Translations under genes and position numbers: made by a program
Notes under the pieces: model-generated
Database searches by the model: none
Told to the model about the DNA's origin: nothing
What the model saw: only the letters and a program-made list of their open reading frames with translations
In this document: positions 41,765 through 50,040 of the stretch, in pieces
Position numbering within the stretch: position 1 is the first letter of the stretch
Layout of the letters: the number at the start of each line of letters is the position of its first letter
Assembly (NCBI GenBank): GCA_963667505.2
Contig: OY763490.2
Coordinates: 2,914,001-2,978,000 of the forward strand
Source: Aldehydirespirator sp963667505
GTDB lineage: Bacteria; Actinomycetota; Acidimicrobiia; Acidimicrobiales; Aldehydirespiratoraceae
Direction of reading: 5' to 3'
Length of the DNA: 64,000 bases

Positions 41765-42916
41765 ATGACGCCGCGGCCGGTGACCTTCGCGTACCTGTTC
41801 ACGCTGTACTTCATCCTGGGCGGGGCCGAGACGATGATCTCGCCGCTGTTCCCGCTGGTGCGCCAAGACCTCGACCTCACCGAGAGCCATCAGGCCGCCA
41901 TCCTGGCCGCGGTGGCCGCGGGGATCGCCTCGTTCAACATCATCGGCGGCGCGTCGAGCCGGTGGCTCAGCGACCGGGCCCTGGTACGGGCCACCGCGGT
42001 GAGCCTCGCGGCGGGCATGGTGCTGTCGGCCGCGGCGCCGTCGTTCTGGGTGCTGCTGGCCGGCCAGACCATGCTGGGGGTGGCCTTCGGGATCTTCTTC
42101 CCGCCCGCGTTGGCCAGCGTCGCCCGGCTGTACCCCGACGCGCCGGGCAAGGCCATCGCGGTGTGGGGCCAGGCCTACTCGTTCGGGCTGGCCTCGGCCG
42201 CGCTCAGCGGCTTCGCCGGGGGAGGCTGGCGCTGGGTGTTCGCGGGCTGCGCGGCGCCCGCGGCGCTGGCGGTGGCCTACGTGCCCCGATGGGCGGAGCC
42301 GATACGCGACCTGTCGCCGGCGCCGCTGCTGGCCCAGATTGCGCAGTACGCCCGCAAGCAGTCGTACCGGCTGGCCGGCTACGCCAGCTTCGGAGGCGTG
42401 TCGATGCACTTCGTGGTGATCGGCTTCTCGCCGGTGTTCTTCGTGGACCGGGGGGTGGACCTCCGGCTGGTGGCAGTGACGCTGGCCGCGGGACGGGCCC
42501 TTTCCGCGCCGGTGAAGATCGTCGGCGGGGCCCTCTATGACCGGCGGGGCGGGCCGTGGACGGCCCGGCTGATGCTGGCGTCCACCTCGGTGCTGGGCTT
42601 GCCCCTGCTGCTGCTGCCGGCCGAGGCCGGGGTGTGGCTGCTGGTGCCGTTCGTGGGAATGGCGGTGTCGGTGCTGCCGGTGGCCAACGCCATGCTGGTG
42701 GCCGCGCTGCCCCCGCAGTCGGGCTGGGGGATCGGCACCTTCCGGGCCGCTCTGCTGGGCTCGGCCGCGCTGCTGTCGGCGGTCGTCAGCGGCCTGCTGA
42801 GCCTGGGCGTGCCCCTGTCGGCGCTGATGCTGGCCGCCCTCGGCCTTCCTGCGCTGGTGGCCGCAGCCATGCACCGAGCCGCAGGACCGTCCCGCCCGGC
42901 GCCTGGCGAGGGCTGA
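41765..42916 (+). CDS. MFS transporter
   Basis: The 383-residue carrier has about 12 hydrophobic helices: YLFTLYFILGGAETMISPLF, GGASSRWLSDRALVRATAVS at the loop 2-3 position, and MLGVAFGIFFPPALASVARL. It follows the DppF gene by 38 bp on the same strand and may be read through from that operon. It belongs to a different MFS subgroup from the carriers at 3556, 20751 and 62330, lacking their GGLNxGxVVGP block. ATG 41765 is preferred over longer frames that overlap the DppF gene. Substrate unknown. Confidence 0.85.
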   Translation: MTPRPVTFAYLFTLYFILGGAETMISPLFPLVRQDLDLTESHQAAILAAVAAGIASFNIIGGASSRWLSDRALVRATAVSLAAGMVLSAAAPSFWVLLAGQTMLGVAFGIFFPPALASVARLYPDAPGKAIAVWGQAYSFGLASAALSGFAGGGWRWVFAGCAAPAALAVAYVPRWAEPIRDLSPAPLLAQIAQYARKQSYRLAGYASFGGVSMHFVVIGFSPVFFVDRGVDLRLVAVTLAAGRALSAPVKIVGGALYDRRGGPWTARLMLASTSVLGLPLLLLPAEAGVWLLVPFVGMAVSVLPVANAMLVAALPPQSGWGIGTFRAALLGSAALLSAVVSGLLSLGVPLSALMLAALGLPALVAAAMHRAAGPSRPAPGEG

Positions 42917-42930
42917 GAAGCCAGCGCCGC

Positions 42931-42981
42931 TCGGCCACAGTCCCCTCGGCCGCTGTCCGCTCGGCCGCTGTCCGCTCGGCC
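42931..42981. repeat. 15-bp tandem repeat between convergent genes
   Basis: Units TCGGCCACAGTCCCC, TCGGCCGCTGTCCGC, TCGGCCGCTGTCCGC and a final TCGGCC fill nearly the whole 66-bp gap between the stops of the MFS gene and the FAH-family gene. Confidence 0.85.
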
Positions 42982-42982
42982 T

Positions 42983-43783
42983 CTAGGCAGCGAAGGGGTT
43001 GCGCAGGGTTCCCACCTCGTCGATGACGATCTCGACGGTGGCGCCGGGGCGCATCGGGCCGGCGCCGAGGGAGGTGCCGCAGGAGATGATGTCGCCGGCC
43101 ACGAGGGTCATGTCGTGGGAGATCAGGCTCACCAGCTGGTGGGGTGCGAAGATCATGTCGGACACGGGGTAGTCCTGGCGGACCCGGCCGTTGAGGACGG
43201 TCCTCACCTGCCAGCCCGAGGGATCCGCGCCGTCGGCCGCGAGGATCGAGGGGCCGAACGGGCCGAACGTGTCGAAGCTCTTGGCCCGGCACCACTGGGG
43301 GAACGACTCGTCGGAGGTCAACACCCGCGGCGCGGTCACATCGTTGACGCAGGTGTAGCCGAAGATGGCGTCGCGGGCCTCGTCCTCGGAAGCGCCGGAG
43401 CACTCGGCGCCGATGACGACGCCCAACTCGGCCTCGTAGACCACCCGCCCACCCGTGGCCGCAGGCGCCTCGATAGTGGCGCCCGCGGCCACAAAGCAGG
43501 AGGGCGCCTTGAAGAAGTACAGCGGATGCTCGGGGATCGACCAGCCGTTCTTGTCGGCCGCGGCGTGGTAGTTGTTCCAGATGCCGATCATCTTGGTGGG
43601 CCGGCACGGCGTGAGCAGCTCCACGTCGGACAAGTCGACGGTGGCGCCGGCGGGCTCGCAGGCGCCGAACATGTCGCCCGCGTGGACCTCGACGGCGCCG
43701 ATGCCCGCGGCGGGGTCGGCGTCCGGTCCGAGCAGGCCGAAACCGGCGCCGTCATCGGCCGCGAATCGAACCCAGTGCGCCAT
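42983..43783 (-). CDS. Fumarylacetoacetate hydrolase-family protein
   Basis: The 266-residue FAH-fold enzyme has metal ligands in VVYEAELGVVIG (E-x-E near residues 115-117) and the Asp of VNDVTA near 145. WCRAKSFDTFGPFGPSILAA and the C-terminal GPMRPGATVEIVIDEVGTLR are also typical. Family members hydrolyse beta-diketo acids or decarboxylate and isomerise ring-cleavage products in aromatic catabolism. Its position next to hydrolases and a CoA ligase fits the late steps of such a route. Substrate not defined. Confidence 0.87.
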   Translation of the reverse strand: MAHWVRFAADDGAGFGLLGPDADPAAGIGAVEVHAGDMFGACEPAGATVDLSDVELLTPCRPTKMIGIWNNYHAAADKNGWSIPEHPLYFFKAPSCFVAAGATIEAPAATGGRVVYEAELGVVIGAECSGASEDEARDAIFGYTCVNDVTAPRVLTSDESFPQWCRAKSFDTFGPFGPSILAADGADPSGWQVRTVLNGRVRQDYPVSDMIFAPHQLVSLISHDMTLVAGDIISCGTSLGAGPMRPGATVEIVIDEVGTLRNPFAA

Positions 43784-43803
43784 GGCTGCCTCCCGCCCGC
43801 GGG

Positions 43804-44220
43804 CTAGTTGACCTTGTCTATGACCCGGAACGAGTAGTCGCGCTGCTCATCGCCGAGGATGGCCCGCACCCGGTACCCGCCGGGTCGGGGGAACTGGACG
43901 ATGCCGGTGAACACCAGCGGCGAGCGGCTGTCGGTGCCGGGAACCTTGCCGGGCGGGCGGCCGACCTCGATGTTGGCGGTGGCCTCCATGAGCTTGTGAT
44001 GGCCGTCCTCGTCCTCAGCCCTGATGGCCACCTGATGAGGCTGGTTGGTCTCCATCCACGGGATCAACACCGACACGGCGATGGAGAAGTGCTGGGGCCT
44101 GGGCGTCTCGCCCTCCTTGTAGGCCCGGGTGACGGTGTCCCAGCCCGCGCCGCTCAGGTAAAGCAGCCCGTTCTGAACTTCGGCGTGGTTCGCCAGGGTC
44201 AGAAGCTCGATCTTCGCCAC
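43804..44220 (-). CDS. Conserved protein of unknown function (beta-rich, DUF6941-like)
   Basis: The 138-residue protein opens MAKIELLTLANHAEVQNGLL and continues YLSGAGWDTV, FSIAVSVLIPWMETNQPHQV, and ends FPRPGGYRVRAILGDEQRDY. This resembles a small actinobacterial family (DUF6941-type) of predicted beta-sandwich proteins; I am not certain of the family name. No membrane or signal segment. It lies 20 bp upstream of the FAH gene and 23 bp downstream of the CoA ligase on the same strand, so it probably belongs to the same operon. Confidence 0.65.
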   Translation of the reverse strand: MAKIELLTLANHAEVQNGLLYLSGAGWDTVTRAYKEGETPRPQHFSIAVSVLIPWMETNQPHQVAIRAEDEDGHHKLMEATANIEVGRPPGKVPGTDSRSPLVFTGIVQFPRPGGYRVRAILGDEQRDYSFRVIDKVN

Positions 44221-44242
44221 CGCCGGCCAGTCTACGGACGGG

Positions 44243-45817
44243 TCAGGCCAGGCCGAGGCGCTCGGCCAGGCCTATCCGTTGGAGCTTGCCGGTAGGCCCC
44301 TTGGGCAGTTCGTCGAGGACCAGGATCCGGCGGGGAACCTTGAACGCGGCCAGCGACTGCGACAGGAAGCGGCGCAACTCCCTCTCGTCGGGAGCCGCGC
44401 CGTCGGCAGCCACCACCGCGGCCGCAACGTCCTCGCCGAGCTTGTCGTGGGGCACCGCGAAGGTCACGGCCTGGGCCACGGCGGGGTGGCGCAACAGAGC
44501 CTCGTCCACCTCCAGGGGGGAGACCTTCTCGCCGCCCCGGTTGATCTGCTCCTTGAGGCGGCCGGTCAGGAACAGGTAGCCGTCGTCGTCGAGGTAGCCC
44601 TCGTCGCCGGTGCGGAACCAGCCGTCGGTGAAGGCGGCCGCGTTGGCCTCCGGGTTGTTCTCGTAGCCGTCGATCACGGTCGCGCCCTTGATCGACACCT
44701 CGCCCCGTTCCCCCGGTGCCAGCGGCCGGTTCCGGTCGTCGAGCACGGCCAGGTCGATGCCAGTGGGCACTCCGACCGAGCGGGGCTTGGCCGCCGCGGG
44801 GGGCAGCGGGTTGGCGCACATCTGGTGGGTGGCCTCGGTCATGCCGTAGGCCTCGATGACGGGCGCGCCGAACAGCTCGCCGAGCTCTTCCAGAACGGGC
44901 TCGGGCAGCGACGCCGACGATGAGCGCACGAACCGCAGCCCCGCGGCGCGGGCGGTGTCGCGGTGGCGGGACGATCGGGCGATCACCATCTGGTGCATGG
45001 TCGGCACCGCGGTGTAGTAGGTGGGCCGCAGCGCCTCGAGCTGGGCGAAGAACCGGAAGGCGTCGAAGCCCTCGGTGCAGGCCACCGAGCCGCCCGCCGA
45101 CAGCGGGGCCAGCAGCCCGGCCAGCAGGCCGTGGATGTGGAACAGCGGCATCACCTGCAACGACCGGTCGTCGGCGGTCAGGGCCAGAGACCCGGCGATG
45201 CCCGCAGCGGAGCGGGCCAGGTGGCGCTGGCGCAAGGGCACGATCTTGGGCCGCGACGTGGTGCCCGACGTGTGCAGCACCAAGGCCACGTCGTCCGCTG
45301 AAGGCCCGCCCGACCTGGGCACCGACGGCGGCTCGGGCGTCAGGTCGTGCGCCTCCTCGACGGGATCAGCCGGGGGCGCGGACGACGACTCCGCGGCCAG
45401 GCCCGTCGAACCCGGCCCGTCGGCCGCCGAGCCGGTGAGCGTCGCCGGCAGCACGTCGACTGCTGTGCCAGCCGCGGCAGCCGAGCCGGAGTCGTCGGGC
45501 CGGGTGATCAGCGCCTTGGCACCCAGGTCGTCGAGATAGAAGCGCAGCTCCTCGGTGCGGTACTTGGGATTGAGCGGCGCGGCGCAGCCGGCGCAGGCCG
45601 CGGCCAGGAAGGCGAGGGCCATCTCGGCGCCGTTGGGCATCACGATGGCGATGCGGTCGCCGGTCCCGAGCCCGAACGAGCGGAGCCAGCCGACGAGCCG
45701 GTCCACCTCGGCCCTCAGCTCGCCGTGGGTCAACACCGACCCGTCGGGAGCGATGATGGCGGGGTCGCGGCTGGCCCCGGTGTCCAGCAGAGTCCGAAGG
45801 GTCATCGGACTGCTCAT
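44243..45817 (-). CDS. Acyl-CoA synthetase / AMP-dependent ligase
   Basis: The 524-residue ANL-superfamily enzyme has the AMP-binding P-loop LVLHTSGTTSRPKIVPL, IEAYGMTEATHQM (A5), WFRTGDEGYLDDDGYL (A7/A8) and GRLKEQINRGGEKVSPLEVD. The C-terminal lysine is in LPKGPTGKLQRIGL. The pattern resembles oxalate-, malonate- or short-chain-acid CoA ligases. An Ala/Ser/Pro-rich insertion of about 50 residues (around 115-165) lies before the P-loop and is unusual. The ATG overlaps the PanE-like gene stop (ATGA at 45817-45814), so both are coupled and probably driven from the GTATAC site at 46808. Confidence 0.88.
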   Translation of the reverse strand: MSSPMTLRTLLDTGASRDPAIIAPDGSVLTHGELRAEVDRLVGWLRSFGLGTGDRIAIVMPNGAEMALAFLAAACAGCAAPLNPKYRTEELRFYLDDLGAKALITRPDDSGSAAAAGTAVDVLPATLTGSAADGPGSTGLAAESSSAPPADPVEEAHDLTPEPPSVPRSGGPSADDVALVLHTSGTTSRPKIVPLRQRHLARSAAGIAGSLALTADDRSLQVMPLFHIHGLLAGLLAPLSAGGSVACTEGFDAFRFFAQLEALRPTYYTAVPTMHQMVIARSSRHRDTARAAGLRFVRSSSASLPEPVLEELGELFGAPVIEAYGMTEATHQMCANPLPPAAAKPRSVGVPTGIDLAVLDDRNRPLAPGERGEVSIKGATVIDGYENNPEANAAAFTDGWFRTGDEGYLDDDGYLFLTGRLKEQINRGGEKVSPLEVDEALLRHPAVAQAVTFAVPHDKLGEDVAAAVVAADGAAPDERELRRFLSQSLAAFKVPRRILVLDELPKGPTGKLQRIGLAERLGLA

Positions 45818-46797
45818 GCGTTCGAGGCCAGGCGATGGTTGAGCAGCGACGCCAGCGCGTAGACGGTGCTGATGGCCGGGGTGGCCACGCCGGTCAGCTC
45901 GCCCAGTTCGACGAACACGCCGACGAGCGGGTCGAGCTCCAGGGGGCGGCCGGCCTCGGCGTCCTGAAGCATGGAGGTCTTGTGCTCGCCCACAGCCTCG
46001 GCCCCGGCGATGCGGCGCTCCACGCTGATGCGGATCCTCACCCCGAGCGCCTCGGCGATCTGGACGGCCTCGGTCATCATCCGCGCGGCCAGATCCCGAG
46101 TGGCCGACGTGCGGCAGATCTCGGCCAGAGTGGCACCGGTCAGGGCGCTGATGGGGTTGAAGGCCAGGTTGCCCCACGCCTTGACCCACAGGACGGAGCG
46201 GATGTCGGTGAGCACCCGCGACTTGAACCCGGCACCGGAGAGAGCGTCCGCCAGCGCCTTGGCTCGGTCGGACTTGGCGCCGTCGAGCTCGCCCACCGGG
46301 AACCGGTCGCCCTCGATGTGGGTGATCACGCCGGGTGCGGTCTTCTCGGCGGCCGGATAGGCGATGCAGGCCACGATCCGATCCGACGGCACCGCCGCCG
46401 CGATGGCGCCGTCCGGGTCCAGGGACTGGAGCCGGCGCCCGTCGTAGGGTCCGCCGTGGCGCTCGAAGTACCACCATCCGATGCCGTTCTGCACCGGAAC
46501 GACGGTGGTGTGCTCGTCGCACAGGCTGTCGATCTCGGCGGCCACCGCCTCAATCTGGTGGGCCTTGAGAGCGAGGATCACCGTGTCGTGGGCGCCCAGC
46601 GCTCCGAAGTCGTCCGAAGCCTCGATCCCGGCCGCCGTCGTGGTGGATCCGTCCAACTCCACCAGCCGCAGCCCGTCGCGCCGGATGGCGTCGAGATGCT
46701 CGCCCCGGGCGATGACGCTCACGTTGTGCCCGTCGGCCGACAGGCGGACGGCCAGCATCCCGCCGATCGCCCCGGCGCCAACCACGCAGATCCTCAC
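45814..46797 (-). CDS. 2-dehydropantoate 2-reductase (PanE/ApbA)-family oxidoreductase
   Basis: The 327-residue NADP-dependent reductase has the Rossmann start VRICVVGAGAIGGMLAVRLS, VILALKAHQIEAVAAEI, TTVVPVQNGIGWWYFE, the catalytic-lysine helix VLWVKAWGNLAFNPISALTG, and RPLELDPLVGVFVELGELTG. It may make pantoate for CoA, but the context with a CoA ligase and catabolic genes suggests it reduces another 2-ketoacid. GTG 46797 is chosen because it begins exactly with the Rossmann motif and lies behind a GTATAC site. Codons upstream to the next ATG do not resemble the family. Confidence 0.85.
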   Translation of the reverse strand: MRICVVGAGAIGGMLAVRLSADGHNVSVIARGEHLDAIRRDGLRLVELDGSTTTAAGIEASDDFGALGAHDTVILALKAHQIEAVAAEIDSLCDEHTTVVPVQNGIGWWYFERHGGPYDGRRLQSLDPDGAIAAAVPSDRIVACIAYPAAEKTAPGVITHIEGDRFPVGELDGAKSDRAKALADALSGAGFKSRVLTDIRSVLWVKAWGNLAFNPISALTGATLAEICRTSATRDLAARMMTEAVQIAEALGVRIRISVERRIAGAEAVGEHKTSMLQDAEAGRPLELDPLVGVFVELGELTGVATPAISTVYALASLLNHRLASNA

Positions 46798-46807
46798 GGC
46801 CCAAACG

Positions 46808-46813
46808 GTATAC
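46808..46813. promoter_or_regulatory. GTATAC palindrome upstream of the PanE-like/CoA-ligase operon
   Basis: AACGGTATACAAGAAT on the plus strand lies 10 nt before the GTG at 46797 on the minus strand. Flanks match the sites at 2479 and 13650. Confidence 0.45.
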
Positions 46814-46846
46814 AAGAATCCCAGCGGCTCCAGCAGCCGAGACGCG

Positions 46847-46882
46847 CTGGTGCCGAGGCCCAGAGGGAAGCCTCGGCACCAG
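46847..46882. terminator. Strong hairpin downstream of the amidohydrolase gene
   Basis: CTGGTGCCGAGGC (46847-46859) and GCCTCGGCACCAG (46870-46882) pair perfectly over 13 bp around a ten-base loop. It separates the amidohydrolase transcript from the PanE-like operon on the same strand. No T-run follows. The rest of 46883-47020 shows no gene. Confidence 0.6.
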
Positions 46883-47020
46883 CGGGGGGTGTGACGTGTG
46901 GAGGATTGCTCGCTCAAGTAAGAGTCCCACGAGAAGCGGGCGCTCACTGACAGTCAGCTCTGCCCGGCCGGCGGGTCGTGTCACCGACGCGGCCCAGCGG
47001 GCCGGCTGAGAGAACAGGGC

Positions 47021-48415
47021 TCAGACGACCGGCCAGCGGGGGGCGGCGTACTGGGCCAGGCCGGTGCGCTCGGCTGCGGCGGCTGCCGCCTCGCGGCCGC
47101 GGGCCATGACGGCCCGGGCGTCGAGCTCGACGAACTCGCCGGCCTCGACGACCACCTTGCCGTCGATCACCACCGTGTGGACGGCGTCGCCGCTGGCGCC
47201 GTGGCACAGGTTCGACAGCGGATTGTGCAGCGGCACCCATTCGGGGCGGTCGAGGTCGAACAGCAGGAAGTCGGCCCGCTTGCCCGCCTCCAGCGAGCCG
47301 ACCTCGTCGTCCCACAGCACTGAGCGGGCGCCGTCGATGGTGAGGTGCTCCAGGATGGTCTCAGCCGGCATGAGCGAGGCGTCCTCGAAGATGTCGCGGT
47401 ACACCCGGAAGTACTGGGCGATGCGCAGGATGTCGGTGGTGTGCGAGCAGGCCCCGATGTCGGTGCCCACCCCCACGGTCACGCCCCGCTGCAGCAGCTT
47501 GAGGTGGGTGGCCCGCTGGAGGCCGCCCCAGCCGAACACCGCGCTAGCGGTGGGGCACATCGACACCTTCACGTCGCGCTCGGCCAGCAGGTCGCACTCG
47601 TCGTCGGTCAGGAAGTGGCAGTGGACGAGCTGCACGTTGGGGCCGAGCACCCCGTTGCGCTCGTAGCGGGCGATGGGACGCTCGCCGTCGAACACGCGCT
47701 GGTGGTGCTCCACCGAGTCGCGGTTGGAGATCATGTGCGACACGATGCCCGTGCCGTGCTCGGCGGCCAACTCGGCGATCGCCCGGCACAGCCGGTCAGA
47801 GACCATGCGCTCGGTGCGCAGCGAGAACCAGGGCCGCACACGGCCGCCGGCCGCGCCCCCGTGCGACTCCACGAAGGCCAGCCCCGACGCGATGGCGTCG
47901 TCGGTGGTGGAGTCGAACGTCCCGGGCATGGCCCGCCCTCCGGCCATGTCGGTGAGCGAGCGGGCCAGCACCGCCCGGCAGCCGATCTCGTCGGCGGCCC
48001 GGGCCGAGTTCTCGGGGTTCTGCGAGCCGGGGTCGCACAGCGTGGTGGTGCCGTGGCGGACCGACTCCAGCAGGGCGCACATGGCGGCCAGGTAGGCCTC
48101 GTCGTCGGTGACGCTGGCCTCCATCGGGTAGCAGCGGTCGTGCAGGAACACCTTGAGAGGCACATCATCGCCCAGTCCCCGCACGAAGAACGGCGCCAGG
48201 TGCTGGTGATTGTCGACGAAGCCGGGGGTGACGAGACGGCCGCGGGCGTCGATCGTGCGGACCGCGTCGCGGTAGCCGGCCGCCTCCACCTCGGCGGTCG
48301 TTCCGACAGCCTTGATCTCGCCGCCGTCCACGGCCAGAGTTCCGTCGCGCACCATGCGGCGCTCCGGGTCCACGGTGATGAGCCAGTCGGCGTTGCGAAC
48401 CAGCATGTCGATCAT
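47021..48415 (-). CDS. Amidohydrolase-superfamily aminohydrolase (AtzA/TrzN/8-oxoguanine-deaminase-like)
   Basis: The 464-residue metal-dependent hydrolase has VDNHQHLAPFFVRGLGDDVP (HxH near 69), a lid region LLESVRHGTTTLCDPGSQNP, and later ligands in SHMISNRDS, VHCHFLTDD and GVGTDIGACSH. The pattern fits deaminases of N-heterocycles or guanidine-type compounds. It differs from the amidohydrolase at 9342, so the two probably act on different substrates. A 13-bp hairpin lies downstream and a 52-bp direct repeat upstream. Start ATG 48415 gives the usual family N-terminus. Confidence 0.85.
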   Translation of the reverse strand: MIDMLVRNADWLITVDPERRMVRDGTLAVDGGEIKAVGTTAEVEAAGYRDAVRTIDARGRLVTPGFVDNHQHLAPFFVRGLGDDVPLKVFLHDRCYPMEASVTDDEAYLAAMCALLESVRHGTTTLCDPGSQNPENSARAADEIGCRAVLARSLTDMAGGRAMPGTFDSTTDDAIASGLAFVESHGGAAGGRVRPWFSLRTERMVSDRLCRAIAELAAEHGTGIVSHMISNRDSVEHHQRVFDGERPIARYERNGVLGPNVQLVHCHFLTDDECDLLAERDVKVSMCPTASAVFGWGGLQRATHLKLLQRGVTVGVGTDIGACSHTTDILRIAQYFRVYRDIFEDASLMPAETILEHLTIDGARSVLWDDEVGSLEAGKRADFLLFDLDRPEWVPLHNPLSNLCHGASGDAVHTVVIDGKVVVEAGEFVELDARAVMARGREAAAAAAERTGLAQYAAPRWPVV

Positions 48416-48446
48416 GTCGTCAGCCTCCTCAAGCTGTGAACCAGTC

Positions 48447-48570
48447 CGCGAACTGGCAGCCCAGAACGCCCAAAACGGACTCCCCCACTGCCAAATCCAG
48501 CCACGACCACCACACCGCCGCGAACTGGCAGCCCAGAACGCCCAGAACGGACTCCCCCGCTGCCAAATCC
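48447..48570. repeat. 52-bp direct repeat between the amidohydrolase and epimerase genes
   Basis: Copies at 48447-48498 and 48519-48570 begin CGCGAACTGGCAGCCCAGAA and end CTGCCAAATCC, differing at two positions. They fill nearly all of the 163-bp gap and lie upstream of the amidohydrolase start. Each contains TTTGGCAG and CTGCCAGTT (minus strand) as possible pairing arms. Confidence 0.85.
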
Positions 48571-48578
48571 GGGGTGGA

Positions 48579-49526
48579 TCACGTCGTCAGCCTCCGCAAC
48601 TCGAACGCGTAGTGGCTCAGTCCGGCCTCGATGTCGAAGGTGGGCTTCCAGCCGAGCGCGGCCTCGGTGTGGGACAGGTCGAGGGGGTCGCCGGCCGACA
48701 CCGCCGGATCACGGCCCGGGATCACCTGCACCTGCAGGTCGTCGAAGATGCGCCGGGCGGCGGCCACCAGATCGTCGAAGGTCGTGACAGTGCCGGTGCC
48801 GACGTTGAAAAATGCCCGGTCGGGCAGTTCGACGGTGGCGGCCAGGTCGACGGCCCGGCCGACATCGAGTTCGTAGACATACTCGAAGTCCATGGTGTGA
48901 TCCTGCTTGACGAAGGCGGTCTTGCCGTCGAGGCCGGCCTGTAGCAGAGCCTGGATCTTGGACCCGAAGGAGCCGCCGGAGAAGTGCCCGTAGCCGTAGG
49001 CGTTGGCCGGGCGCAGGACGGCCAACTCGAAGCCGAACTCCTTCTGGTAGCTCTCCGCCGCCAGTTCCTTCATCACCTTGGAGTTGCCGTAGGCCCGGCC
49101 CGGCCCTCGGGGCGCATCCTCGGTGATGGGCGCACCCGAGGCCCGGCGTCGGTCGTACACCGCGAAGCTGCTGATGTGCACCAGCCGGCGCACCCGGGCG
49201 AGCCGCACGGCCTCCAAGACGTTGATGGTGCCGGTGACGTTCACCTCTAGCCCGCCGTAGAGCGGCCGAGACACGCTGTCGCCGATCAGCCCGGCAGTGT
49301 GCACCACCGTCTGCACCTTGTGGTCGCGCATGGCCGTGACGAGAGCTGACAGGTCGCGGATGTCGGCGGTGACCGTGGGGATGTCGGCCGCGACCGGCCC
49401 GAGGCGCTCGTGCAGGTACTCGGGACGGGCCTTCAGGTCGAGGAAGACGACGGGCTCGGCCCGCTGCAGCGCGCAACGGGCGAAGGCCGTGCCCACCAGT
49501 CCGATCCCGGTGACTAGCGTCGTCAC
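48579..49526 (-). CDS. NAD-dependent epimerase/dehydratase (extended SDR)
   Basis: The 315-residue extended SDR has LVTGIGLVGTAFARCAL (a slightly altered TGxxGxxG glycine motif), DIRDLSALVTAM, HTAGLIGDSVSRPLYGGLEV and NVTGTINVLEAVRL. The catalytic Ser and YxxxK lie in ISSFAVYDRR and AYGNSKVMKELAAESY, and RPANAYGYGHFSGGSFGSKI follows. It probably acts on a sugar nucleotide or related hydroxy compound. It is downstream of the RidA, FAD monooxygenase and VOC genes on the same strand with small gaps, so it is likely in that operon. Confidence 0.85.
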   Translation of the reverse strand: MTTLVTGIGLVGTAFARCALQRAEPVVFLDLKARPEYLHERLGPVAADIPTVTADIRDLSALVTAMRDHKVQTVVHTAGLIGDSVSRPLYGGLEVNVTGTINVLEAVRLARVRRLVHISSFAVYDRRRASGAPITEDAPRGPGRAYGNSKVMKELAAESYQKEFGFELAVLRPANAYGYGHFSGGSFGSKIQALLQAGLDGKTAFVKQDHTMDFEYVYELDVGRAVDLAATVELPDRAFFNVGTGTVTTFDDLVAAARRIFDDLQVQVIPGRDPAVSAGDPLDLSHTEAALGWKPTFDIEAGLSHYAFELRRLTT

Positions 49527-49556
49527 GGGAACCTCAGCTCCTTCCGACCGGCACGG

Positions 49557-50039
49557 TCATGGGTCTGCCACCCCGAACTCGGCGCTGATCTCGACGGGCT
49601 GTTGGCGGGGCAGGCTGGCCATGCCCACCGCGGCCCGGGCGTGGCGGCCCCGCTCGGGGCCGAACAGCTCGAAGAACAGGTCCGAGGCGCCGTCCACCAC
49701 CTTCGGCATCAGCTCGAAGTCGGGCGTGCAGTTGACCATGCCCATCAGCCGCACCACCTGCCGGACCTGGTCGAGGTCGCCCAGGTCGGCCCGCAGGGTG
49801 GACAGGATCGACAGCGCACAAGCCTTGGCTGCCTCGTAGCCCTGCTCCACCGACAGCTCGGCGCCGAGCTTGCCCCGGCGCACTATGTCCATGCCGGGAT
49901 GGTGGGGGCCGTGACCCGACACGAACACTATGTCGCCGACCCGCACGCAGCCCCGCCGGTTCGGACTGGGGAACTGCCGGGGCTCGGGCAGGATCAAACC
50001 CATCGCGGCCAGCCGCGCTTCGATCTCGCCCACGGCCAT
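49557..50039 (-). CDS. RidA-family protein
   Basis: The 160-residue RidA homologue has VRVGDIVFVSGHGPHHPGMD, EQGYEAAKACALSILSTLRA, VVRLMGMVNCTPDFELMPKV, and the C-terminal RHARAAVGMASLPRQQPVEI. The Arg of ARAAVGM is at the position of the substrate-binding Arg in canonical RidA. It is more like the YjgH/TdcF-type than the RidA at 15724. It starts 1 nt after the stop of the FAD monooxygenase gene, so translation is coupled. It may deal with imine or carbamate intermediates released by that enzyme. Confidence 0.85.
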   Translation of the reverse strand: MAVGEIEARLAAMGLILPEPRQFPSPNRRGCVRVGDIVFVSGHGPHHPGMDIVRRGKLGAELSVEQGYEAAKACALSILSTLRADLGDLDQVRQVVRLMGMVNCTPDFELMPKVVDGASDLFFELFGPERGRHARAAVGMASLPRQQPVEISAEFGVADP

Positions 50040-50040
50040 C

